Positions 15,103 through 22,826 of a DNA stretch of 34,769 nt are shown piece after piece. Every line of letters begins with the position of its first letter. The stretch's first letter is position 1. The notes below the pieces were generated by a model. That model made no database searches, was not told the origin of the DNA, and saw only the letters and a program-made list of their open reading frames with translations. The stretch is from positions 1 to 34,769 of the forward strand of contig CAIXDS010000012.1 of NCBI GenBank assembly GCA_903918195.1, read 5' to 3'. Source of the DNA: an uncultured Acetobacteraceae bacterium. Lineage in GTDB: Bacteria > Pseudomonadota > Alphaproteobacteria > Acetobacterales > Acetobacteraceae. The position numbers were made by a program, and so were the translations under genes.

Positions 15103-15521
15103 TTTGTCACACTTTCTATGTCAGTTCTGCTCCAGAAGCCGTCCCTTGGAGCATGGTTAGCAAAGACTGAACGTCACCTGGCGCCATGGGAATCAGCCAG
15201 TCGGCGGCGCGATTGGCCTATCTCCGCGACGGCGTCGGCCTAGGCCGCTCGGTCTAGGTCCAGACCACGGCAATCTGCCCCGCTCAGCGAAATATTCATG
15301 CGTTTACGCCTGTGTTTCCGACCCGATATTTCGCACGCTCCGATGTTTCACCAGCGCGTCCCTGCTTTTCCGCGCTTGTGAATGAGCAGGATTTCTCTTG
15401 CCAATCCTGTCGCTCCCGGCATGATCCGCCAGACGGCCAGTACGTTAATCGGCCGAATCGACACGGCGGCACGGCCCGGAACAGGTTGTCACAGACGGCA
15501 AATGGTTGCCGGATCATCTGG
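15103..15521. other. Spacer between radC and the hybrid kinase
   Basis: 419 bases between two divergent genes. It should carry promoters in both directions. It contains a CCTAG/CTAGG inverted pair near 15239-15257 and a 9-bp inverted repeat (15287-15295 with 15326-15334). The kinase reading frame is open back to 15312, but that part has little coding character. No other gene was seen. Confidence 0.45.
15287..15334. repeat. 9-bp inverted repeat, possible operator
   Basis: GCGAAATAT at 15287-15295 and its exact complement ATATTTCGC at 15326-15334 are separated by 30 bases. The AT-rich arms in a GC-rich genome, in the promoter area of the kinase and radC genes, make a regulator site conceivable. 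No regulator is known. Confidence 0.4.
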
Positions 15522-18500
15522 ATGACCCATGGGGACGTTCATGGGAGCCAACACTTGACCCAGGGCACTTGTCCAGGCCCGCGACCGAAGGACGGCACCG
15601 TTTACGACGTGGCCGGCGTCAGGAGTGGCACCAAAGCTGCCGATCCTGGGCCGCGCGAGCGAGAGGCGCGGTTCCAGGCCATCTTCCAACAGGTTGGCGT
15701 CGGGATGGCGGAAATCAGCCTCTGCGGCCGCTGGCTCGATGTCAACGATCGCCTCTGCGACATGCTGGGCACCACGCGTGAGGAACTTCGCGGCACGGAC
15801 ACAAGGGATGTCACACATCCTGCTGATCTCCCGGCCGAACAGGCGCACCTGCTCCGTCTGCTTGCCGGCGAGATTGCCTCCTTCACCATGGAGAAACGAT
15901 ATATCCGCAAGAATGGTTCGCATCTCTGGACTACCTTGACCCTCTCGCCGGTGCGCGACCAGACCGGAACGCCGCAATGCCTCTTCGGCGTTATCGAGGA
16001 CATTTCCGAGCGCAAGCATGCCGAGGCAGCTCTGCGCGAGAGCGAGCAACTCTTCCGCACGCTGTTTGATAGTGCGCCGCTGCCGAGCTACCTGGTCGAT
16101 CCGACAAACGAGGCTATCGTGGACTGCAACGATGCCGCCGCCACGATGCTGGGCTATGATCGCGACGCGCTGCGGAGCATGCGCGTCCCCGACTTCGATC
16201 CGGCGTCCGAGGAGCCCGACCTCGCCCCGCGGGATACCATCGCGATGGGACGAGCGGTCCTGTTCGAAACCCAGCATCGGACTCGGTCCGGCGAGGTCCG
16301 CGACGTGGTCGTTGCTTCAGTCCCCGTTGACATTGCCGGACGCCGCCTGTCGCACACCACGGTGGTGGACGTCACCGAGCGCAAGAAGGTCGAGGCGCGC
16401 TTCCGTGCCACCTTCGATCGCGCCGCGGTCGGCATCGCCCATATCGCGCCCGATGGCCGCTTCCTGCTGGTCAACGAACCGATCTGCAATCGCCTCGGCT
16501 ACAGCCGGGACGAACTCCTGCACCGCGCGGTCCACGACGTGGTGGACCTGGAGCAGCGCAAGGATGTCCTGTTGGGGCTGCGCAGCCTGGCCCTGGGGGA
16601 AGTCGATTCGTACACGGGCGACCGGCGCTACGTCTCCGCCGACGGCCAGACGCTGGATTTGTCAGTGACGGTCTCGATGGTCCATGACCGCGCCCAGCAA
16701 TCCTACTTCCTGGTCGTGGCGCAGGACATCAGTGATCGCAAGAAAGCCGAGCATGAACTGGCGCTGTATCGCAGCAGCCTCGAAGCCCTGGTCATCGAAC
16801 GAACGCGTGATCTCGAAACCGCCAACCGGATGCTGCAGCTCAGCGAGCAGCGCTACGCCTATGCGGCGGAGGCCACCAGCGACGGGATCTGGGACCTGAA
16901 TCTCGATACCGGCCAGATCACCTATAGCCCGACATGGTTCAGCATGCTCGGCTTCGGGCCGGATGAGTTCGCTCACGAACTCAGCGCCTGGGAAGAACTA
17001 ATCCATCCCGATGACCGCGAGGCAACATTCGCGGCCATGGCAGCGTGCATCGAGACCGCCGATACCTCCGCGCTGGAATTCCGGATGCGCGCTTGCGACG
17101 GCAGCTACCGGTGGATTCTCAGCCGCGCCAAGGTGGTGGAGCGCGATGCGGCGGGCAGTGCCACCCGTCTCGTCGGCGCGCATACGGACCTGACCAGCCG
17201 CAAGCAGGCGGAAGCGCAGTTGCGGGAGGCAAAGGAGGAGGCGGAGGCGGCAGACCAGGCGAAGTCGTGGTTCCTGGCGATGATGAGCCACGAGATCCGC
17301 ACGCCGCTGAATGGCGTGATCGGCATGACCGAGGTCATGGGACAGGAGGCGCTGCCGGAGCGCCAGGCCGGTGCCCTGCGGATCATCCGCGAGTCGGCTG
17401 TCAACCTGATGACGCTGATCGACGACATCCTCGACTTCTCGAAAAGCGAGGCCGGGCGGCTGGACCTGGAACTGGCTCCGGTTTCGCTGACCGACCTGAT
17501 CGACGGCGTGTGCAATGCCCTCGCGCCCCTGGCGGACGCGAAGGGGGTCGATCTGTCCGCCACCATCGCGCCGGATGTGCCCCCGCTTGTGCTGGGCGAC
17601 CCAACGCGCCTGCGGCAGATCCTCACCAACCTCGCCGGCAACGCGGTCAAGTTCAGCGGTGGGCGGACGCGGACGCGCGGACGCGTGGCGTTGCGGGTGG
17701 AGGTGGCGCAGGCCGAGCCGCTGCTCCTGCGCGTCCATGTGATCGACAATGGCATCGGCATGACGGCGGACGCCATCGCCAGGCTGTTCGTGCCGTTCAG
17801 CCAGGCGGATGCCGGCACCACGCGCCGCTTCGGCGGCACCGGGCTGGGTCTGGCCATCACCAAACGCCTGCTCGACCTCATGCAAGGCGAGATCACGGTG
17901 GCGAGCCGGCCGGGCGAGGGCACCCGATTCGTCGTCACCCTGAAGCTGGAGAGGGCGCCCGACCCGACCGGCGAGGTTTTGCCCGACCTGTCCGGCCTCG
18001 ACTGCATCCTGATCCGGGGAACCGACATCCTCGATGCGGCCGATTTGCGCGCCGCCCTCGCCCCGGCCGGCGCGCGCATGCACCTGGACGGCGATTGGAG
18101 CGAGGCGCTGGCCAGGGCCGCAGCGCTGGCCGGGCCGATCATTATCATCCGCGACCTTGCTCCCGGCCAGGCCAGCGATGCTCCCGTGGCGTTGCCGGCA
18201 GGGGTCCACATGCTGTTGTTGCGCCGCGAGCAACGCTGGCGCGCCCATCTGGACGCTCAGGAGGGTGCCAGCCTTGACCTGGGCTGGCTTCGGCAGGACG
18301 CGCTGCTGCGTGCGGTTGCCATCGCAGCCGGGCGCCTGCCGCGGAACCGGTTCAACGAGGGCAGGTCGGTGGTGGCCGCGCCGCTGCCGGCGGACCCGCC
18401 GCCCAGCGTCGCCGAGGCGCGCGCGCAGGGGCGGCTCATCCTGCTGGCCGAGGACGACGAGATCAACCGCACGGTGATCGTGCAGCAACTCAACCGGCTC

Positions 18501-19238
18501 GGCTACGCGGCCGAAACCGCCGGCACTGGCCGCGCCGCCCTGAGGATGTGGCGGAGTGGCGCCTACGCGCTGCTGCTGACCGATCTCTACATGCCGGGGA
18601 TGGATGGCTACCAACTGGCCGCGGCGATTCGCCAGGAGGAGGCGGGCCAGCGCCGGATACCCATCCTGGCGCTGAGTGCCAACGCGTTGCGCGGGGAGGC
18701 CGAGCGCGCGCGGTCGTTCGGTGTGGACAGGTACCTGACCAAACCAATCCTGCTGCACGATCTGTATGCCGCCCTGGCGATAGCTCTGGCCGCTTCACCC
18801 GGATCGACCGCGGAACCGGCACAAACCGCCCCGCATCCGGACACCGCCGCAGCGGCGTCCGCGCCGCCGGTCTTCGACGTCTGCACCCTGATTGCTTACG
18901 TGGGAGACGAGACGGAGGCGCTCGAAAGCTTCCTGGCTCGCTTCAACGACGCGACGGCCGAGTTGGTGAGCGCCCTGCGCGCAGCGGTGGCCAGCGGGGA
19001 GCCGGGCCGCGTACGCGGGATCGTGCACAAGCTGAAATCTTCCTACCGCTTTGTCGGTGCGTTGCACCTGGCAGAGCTCTGCGAGCGCATCGAAAGGCTC
19101 GGCAACGACGGCGATCTGGCAGCGATCGCACAGGAGATGCCGGCATTCGAGTCCGGCTGGGCCGAACTTGGGACCTGTATCGCCGAGTACCTTGTGCGTG
19201 CCAGGGCAGCCGAGGCGGACGGTGTCCCCTGGCGTTGA
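15522..19238 (+). CDS. Soluble hybrid histidine kinase, PAS x4-HisKA-HATPase-REC-Hpt
   Basis: 1238 residues from the ATG at 15522; the true start is uncertain because no good ribosome site is visible. Four PAS-like sensor domains lie at about 46-165, 172-290, 290-410 and 443-563, several closing with the typical D(I/V)(S/T)ERK or DISDRK linker. The dimerisation histidine is His590 (MMSHEIRTPLNG). The ATPase N, G1 and G2 boxes follow (NLAGNAVKFS, DNGIGM, GTGLGLAIT, about 700-780). Residues 820-930 look like a degenerate receiver lacking the phospho-Asp. A true receiver has Asp1021 (LLLTDLYMPGMDG), and the C-terminal Hpt has His1169 (IVHKLKSSYRF). No membrane segment is visible, so it senses a cytosolic signal. 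The LuxR regulator 200 bases downstream is the likely final acceptor. Confidence 0.93.
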   Translation: MTHGDVHGSQHLTQGTCPGPRPKDGTVYDVAGVRSGTKAADPGPREREARFQAIFQQVGVGMAEISLCGRWLDVNDRLCDMLGTTREELRGTDTRDVTHPADLPAEQAHLLRLLAGEIASFTMEKRYIRKNGSHLWTTLTLSPVRDQTGTPQCLFGVIEDISERKHAEAALRESEQLFRTLFDSAPLPSYLVDPTNEAIVDCNDAAATMLGYDRDALRSMRVPDFDPASEEPDLAPRDTIAMGRAVLFETQHRTRSGEVRDVVVASVPVDIAGRRLSHTTVVDVTERKKVEARFRATFDRAAVGIAHIAPDGRFLLVNEPICNRLGYSRDELLHRAVHDVVDLEQRKDVLLGLRSLALGEVDSYTGDRRYVSADGQTLDLSVTVSMVHDRAQQSYFLVVAQDISDRKKAEHELALYRSSLEALVIERTRDLETANRMLQLSEQRYAYAAEATSDGIWDLNLDTGQITYSPTWFSMLGFGPDEFAHELSAWEELIHPDDREATFAAMAACIETADTSALEFRMRACDGSYRWILSRAKVVERDAAGSATRLVGAHTDLTSRKQAEAQLREAKEEAEAADQAKSWFLAMMSHEIRTPLNGVIGMTEVMGQEALPERQAGALRIIRESAVNLMTLIDDILDFSKSEAGRLDLELAPVSLTDLIDGVCNALAPLADAKGVDLSATIAPDVPPLVLGDPTRLRQILTNLAGNAVKFSGGRTRTRGRVALRVEVAQAEPLLLRVHVIDNGIGMTADAIARLFVPFSQADAGTTRRFGGTGLGLAITKRLLDLMQGEITVASRPGEGTRFVVTLKLERAPDPTGEVLPDLSGLDCILIRGTDILDAADLRAALAPAGARMHLDGDWSEALARAAALAGPIIIIRDLAPGQASDAPVALPAGVHMLLLRREQRWRAHLDAQEGASLDLGWLRQDALLRAVAIAAGRLPRNRFNEGRSVVAAPLPADPPPSVAEARAQGRLILLAEDDEINRTVIVQQLNRLGYAAETAGTGRAALRMWRSGAYALLLTDLYMPGMDGYQLAAAIRQEEAGQRRIPILALSANALRGEAERARSFGVDRYLTKPILLHDLYAALAIALAASPGSTAEPAQTAPHPDTAAAASAPPVFDVCTLIAYVGDETEALESFLARFNDATAELVSALRAAVASGEPGRVRGIVHKLKSSYRFVGALHLAELCERIERLGNDGDLAAIAQEMPAFESGWAELGTCIAEYLVRARAAEADGVPWR

Positions 19239-19328
19239 CTCCATTATCGCAGACAAGCCGGCTGGTGGCGCGGTGCAGGAGAAATTCGCGTTAGAATCTG
19301 CCACCAAACTCCTTCGCGCCGATCCGTG

Positions 19329-19437
19329 AACAAAACGCAAAAATAAGATTATTTCTACAGATTTTCATTTTTACGCTTGAAAATTTGCTTGTTGCAAGTT
19401 ATTTGAGCGCTCACTTCATGTGAACAGTGCCCCCATT
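19329..19437 (+). promoter_or_regulatory. AT-rich leader of the response regulator gene
   Basis: About 70 bases (from about 19329 to 19402) are strongly AT-rich against a GC-rich background, with runs such as AAAAATAAGATTATTT and TTTTCATTTTTACG. This suggests a separate promoter for the regulator gene, perhaps with an upstream AT-rich activator or nucleoid-protein site. No exact -35/-10 pair can be fixed. Confidence 0.35.
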
Positions 19438-20079
19438 ATGCCTGATTCAGCATGCACGATCTTGATCGCCGATGACCATGCGCTGATCCGTTCCGGCTTG
19501 CGTGGCTTCCTCGCGGGCCTGTCGGAGAAAAACCGTGTCGAGGCAGCTGCATCCCTCGACGAGGTTGTGGCCGTCCTCGGCACGCAGGTCGTCGACCTGT
19601 TGCTGATCGACCTCGACATGCCAGGAATGCATGGCATCGCCAGTCTCAACACGCTGCGTGAAAACTTTCCCGCGCTGCGGATCGCCGTCCTGTCCGGCAC
19701 AGACGACCGGCACACCGTCATGCAGGCGCTCGGCGCCGGGGTGAACGGCTACATCCCGAAGGCGGTCCGGCCGGAGGAACTCGCCTTTGCGATCGAGAGC
19801 ATCCTGGCCGGCCGAATATACCTGCCGCCCAACATCACCACACAGAGTCACGCCACCGGCGCACCGGCGGCGTGGCCGACCACTGCCCCCGGGCTGACCA
19901 CCCGCCAGGACGAGGTGCTCGCACTGATCACGCGCGGACTGTCGAACAAGGAAATCGCGCGCGATCTGAACATGGCCGAAGGCACCGTGAAGATCCACGT
20001 CGCCGGCATCTTCCGCCGCCTGGAGGTGCAGAACCGCACCGAAGCGGCGCTCCGCGCCCGCGAACTCGGCCTCGCCTGA
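19438..20079 (+). CDS. LuxR/NarL-family response regulator
   Basis: 213 residues. The N-terminal receiver has the acidic pair in ILIADDHALIRSGL, the phospho-acceptor Asp58 (LLLIDLDMPGMHG) and the conserved Lys in GYIPKAVRPEEL. The C-terminal LuxR-type helix-turn-helix covers about 148-205 (LTTRQDEVLALITRGLSNKE, then IARDLNMAEGTVKIHVAGIF). It is a DNA-binding transcription factor activated by phosphorylation. The start could also be the GTG at 19420; ATG 19438 is preferred, although neither has a clear ribosome site. It follows the hybrid kinase gene on the same strand, and that kinase ends in an Hpt domain, so a kinase-REC-Hpt-regulator relay is the simplest reading. Confidence 0.92.
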   Translation: MPDSACTILIADDHALIRSGLRGFLAGLSEKNRVEAAASLDEVVAVLGTQVVDLLLIDLDMPGMHGIASLNTLRENFPALRIAVLSGTDDRHTVMQALGAGVNGYIPKAVRPEELAFAIESILAGRIYLPPNITTQSHATGAPAAWPTTAPGLTTRQDEVLALITRGLSNKEIARDLNMAEGTVKIHVAGIFRRLEVQNRTEAALRARELGLA

Positions 20080-20496
20080 CACGCAACATTCAGCCGCTCC
20101 GCCGCTTGCCCGGCCAACGCCGGTGCCTCGGGCAGCAGCGCCACGCATTGCCTCACGCGGGGGTGACATGCCTCTGACGTATAAGGCGGCGGACGTTTCT
20201 GGCGTCTGGAGGCTGGCAAGCTTCACGGAACGGTGTTACGGTTTGCAACGCGGGGAATGGCTGGGCAAGCTGACGTGACCAGAGTGGCTTCGATATAAAA
20301 TCCCTTCCGGGGGGTCAATATTTTGCGTGATGCCCGCAAGCAAATCTCCGCCGTGCCTTGAGTAGAATGATGTAATACGAGTCCGCGTAAAGAGCTGTTC
20401 GCCATGCGACTTTCGTAATGGTGGGTCCGAAGTGCTTGAAGCCATCGCGATGGATTGCTCTTTTCGTGGTTGGCGTAATGACATTCGGGGAAAACA
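20080..20496. other. 417-base spacer before the NDH-2 fusion gene
   Basis: No convincing gene. It is less GC-rich than its surroundings and contains a possible promoter (20270-20299) and a good ribosome site (GGGGAAAACA before ATG 20497). Small minus-strand frames overlapping 20236-20512 are open but show no recognised domain. Confidence 0.45.
20270..20299 (+). promoter_or_regulatory. Possible sigma-70 promoter of the NDH-2 fusion gene
   Basis: CTGACG (20270-20275) and TATAAA (20294-20299) are 18 bases apart, resembling -35 and -10 elements. They lie about 200 bases before the gene start, so a long leader would result. Weak evidence. Confidence 0.25.
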
Positions 20497-22719
20497 ATGC
20501 AAAATCGGTCAATCGAGGACAACAGCGATCCGCTGACGGAGCTGTTTGCCCAGAGCCATGGGCTGCGGACTCGTGTCGCTGTTTTACTTAACGTCGGCGG
20601 TGCGGCGCAGCGCGCCTTGGCCCCCCTCGTTGATGTGTTCGCCCGGCTTTGTTTGGCCGCGGCGTGTTCTGCACCCGCCATGCTGGCCGGCGGCAGCGGC
20701 GCCGATCTCGGCGTCGCGGCGTGGGCCATCAGCATCGTCCAGGTGGCAGGCCCAGCGCTGCTGGCCGTCGGGCTGTTCGTCCGGCCGGTCGCGCTGCTGA
20801 TGCTGGTCCTGACGCTGCTGGCCCAGGGAACCGGCCAGGCGCAGGACGCGCATCTGTTCTGTGCCGCCCTCCTTGGCTGGTATGTCGCCGAGGGCGCGGG
20901 GCAGTTCTCGCTCGATCGCATGCTGAAAAAAGGGCTGGATTTCAGTCCGCTGCCCCTGTCTGGTCTGGCCGCTTCGGCCGGCCGCTGGTTCGATCGACAG
21001 GTCAGTCCGGCCTATCGGCTCGCCCTTCGGCTATGGCTCGCCGTCTCACTCGCCGGACCCATGCTGGTGCCCACAACGCCGCCGACCGCGGCGGCAGAGA
21101 TATTGCTGCCTTTCCTGGCCGCAATCGCCGTTGTGCTGCTGGCTCTGGGCCTCGCCACGCCACTGGTGGCGGCCGGCCTGCTGGTCGCGAGTTCCATCAT
21201 GGCGATGGTCGGTGCCGGTCAGTGGGCGACGCCCTATGGTGCGCTGCTGCTGGCCCTGCTGGGTGTCTACGGGGCCGGACGCTATTCGCTGGATCGTCTG
21301 ATTACCCAGATCGCGCATCGCCCGCCCCGGGCCGCGGGCGACGCCCCGCACATCGTCATCGTCGGCGGGGGCTTCGGCGGCATGGCGTGCGCGGCGGGAC
21401 TGCGTCATGAACATGCGCGGGTCACCCTGATTGACCGGAACAACTACCATTTGTTTCAACCGCTGCTGTATCAGGTCGCGACCGCCTGCCTGTCCCCCGG
21501 CGATATTGCGACCCCGATCCGCGGCCTGTTCCGCGGCTGCCGGAACCTGAGCGTGCTGTGCGGCAGCGTCACCGGCGTCGATACCGCAACCAGGCATGTG
21601 ATGGTGGACGGACACGCGGTCGCCTACGACACCCTGGTCCTGGCGACGGGCGCCACGCACAGCTATTTCGGCCACGATGACTGGGCCGCGCATGCCCCCG
21701 GCCTGAAATCCGTTGAAGACGCGACCAGGATTCGCAGCCGCATCCTGGATGCTTTCGAACAGGCCGAGGTGACCGACGATCCTGCCACCCGCAGGAAGCT
21801 CCTGACCTTCCTCATCGTGGGCGCGGGACCGACCGGGGTCGAAATGGCCGGCGCCATCGCCGAACTCGCACGCAACGGGATGGCAAAGGACTTCCGCAAT
21901 TTCGATCCTGCGTCGGCGCGCATCATTCTGGTGGAGGCGGCGCCCCGCGTGCTGCCGCCCTTCGACAGCCGGATGTCTGCCTTCGCCCGTACCTCGCTTG
22001 AGGAACTCGGCGTGGAGGTGCGGGTGGACAGCAAGGTGGAGGCCGTCGACGCCAATGGTGTGGTGGTGAACGGCGAGCGCATTTTCGCCGCCACCGTTCT
22101 TTGGGCGGCCGGTGTCGTTGCTTCTCCGGCAGCAGTATGGCTGGGCACCGAACCGGATCGGGCGGGTCGCATCAAGGTCGGGCCGGACCTGTCCGTTCCT
22201 GGTCTGCCCAATGTGTTCGCGATCGGCGACACCGCCCTGGCGCTCGCCTGGGAAGGCCGGCCGGTTCCCGGGCTTGCCGCCGCGGCAAAGCAGCAGGGCT
22301 CCTATGTTTCTGCGGTGCTGCGGGCCCGGCTGCGCGGCCACACTGTGCCGGCGCCGTTCCAATATCGGCACCGCGGCAGCCTGGCCACCATCGGCCGCGA
22401 GAGCGCGGTCGCCGATTTTGGCCGGTTCAGGCTCACCGGGGCCGTCGCGTGGTGGCTGTGGGGCGTTGTGCATGCGCTGTTGCTGGTTGGCTTGCGCAAT
22501 CGGTTGACCGTGGTTGTCGGCTGGATGTGGTCCTATTTCACCTACGACGTTGGGGTCCGGCTGATTACGGGGGAGAAGCCCCGCCGGGCTGCGGCACTGC
22601 ACGACAGCCCGCGGCTCCAGTTGCCGGCGGGCGCCTTTGGGTTTGAGGACGGGAAGGAATTGTCACGCACTCCGAGCCCAGCCTTTGCCATGCGCCCCGA
22701 CGTGGCCCTTCACCCGTGA
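20497..22719 (+). CDS. DoxX-DoxX-NDH-2 fusion: membrane-bound NAD(P)/FAD oxidoreductase
   Basis: 740 residues. Two DoxX-like membrane modules (about 45-145 and 172-272) each carry about four hydrophobic helices and each end in a similar GxY/FSLDR motif (GQFSLDRML and GRYSLDRLI), suggesting internal duplication. From about residue 285 a type II NADH dehydrogenase follows: FAD-binding IVIVGGGFGGMACAAGL, family motif NNYHLFQPLLYQVATA, the NADH-binding fold LIVGAGPTGVEMAGAIAEL near 434-457, and the late FAD motif VFAIGDTALA. The C-terminal WWLWGVVHALLLVGLRNR and GWMWSYFTYD segments are the usual NDH-2 membrane-association end. It would pass electrons from NAD(P)H to quinone without pumping protons. 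The ribosome site GGGGA supports ATG 20497. The role of the DoxX parts is unknown. Confidence 0.9.
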   Translation: MQNRSIEDNSDPLTELFAQSHGLRTRVAVLLNVGGAAQRALAPLVDVFARLCLAAACSAPAMLAGGSGADLGVAAWAISIVQVAGPALLAVGLFVRPVALLMLVLTLLAQGTGQAQDAHLFCAALLGWYVAEGAGQFSLDRMLKKGLDFSPLPLSGLAASAGRWFDRQVSPAYRLALRLWLAVSLAGPMLVPTTPPTAAAEILLPFLAAIAVVLLALGLATPLVAAGLLVASSIMAMVGAGQWATPYGALLLALLGVYGAGRYSLDRLITQIAHRPPRAAGDAPHIVIVGGGFGGMACAAGLRHEHARVTLIDRNNYHLFQPLLYQVATACLSPGDIATPIRGLFRGCRNLSVLCGSVTGVDTATRHVMVDGHAVAYDTLVLATGATHSYFGHDDWAAHAPGLKSVEDATRIRSRILDAFEQAEVTDDPATRRKLLTFLIVGAGPTGVEMAGAIAELARNGMAKDFRNFDPASARIILVEAAPRVLPPFDSRMSAFARTSLEELGVEVRVDSKVEAVDANGVVVNGERIFAATVLWAAGVVASPAAVWLGTEPDRAGRIKVGPDLSVPGLPNVFAIGDTALALAWEGRPVPGLAAAAKQQGSYVSAVLRARLRGHTVPAPFQYRHRGSLATIGRESAVADFGRFRLTGAVAWWLWGVVHALLLVGLRNRLTVVVGWMWSYFTYDVGVRLITGEKPRRAAALHDSPRLQLPAGAFGFEDGKELSRTPSPAFAMRPDVALHP

Positions 22720-22768
22720 AGGGAGCTTCCACCCGGGGAATTGTCGCAAAGCCCTGATAGCTGACGCG

Positions 22769-22796
22769 CGATCCGGTCGGGCAACTGACCGGATCG
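22769..22796. terminator. Hairpin between convergent genes
   Basis: A perfect 10-bp stem CGATCCGGTC/GACCGGATCG (22769-22778 with 22787-22796, 8-base loop) lies between the stops of the NDH-2 fusion gene (22719) and comM (22827). It lacks a U tract. A bidirectional terminator is the likely role. Confidence 0.6.
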
Positions 22797-22826
22797 AAGC
22801 CTTGCCGTGATTTGGTCAACCGGCTG

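Noticed and set aside
16998-18758. Long minus-strand open frame opposite the hybrid kinase
   Set aside because: The kinase strand shows conserved H, N, G boxes, Asp and Hpt His; the opposite frame shows only compositional bias.
15522-19238. Calling the hybrid kinase RpfC because it is near rpfF
   Set aside because: RpfC has an N-terminal multi-helix membrane input domain; this protein has four PAS-like domains and no membrane segment. Only the kinase-REC-Hpt tail is similar, which many hybrid kinases share.
20236-20512. Small minus-strand ORFs before the NDH-2 fusion gene
   Set aside because: No ribosome site or recognised motif; two overlapping frames are open at once, which speaks against either being a gene.
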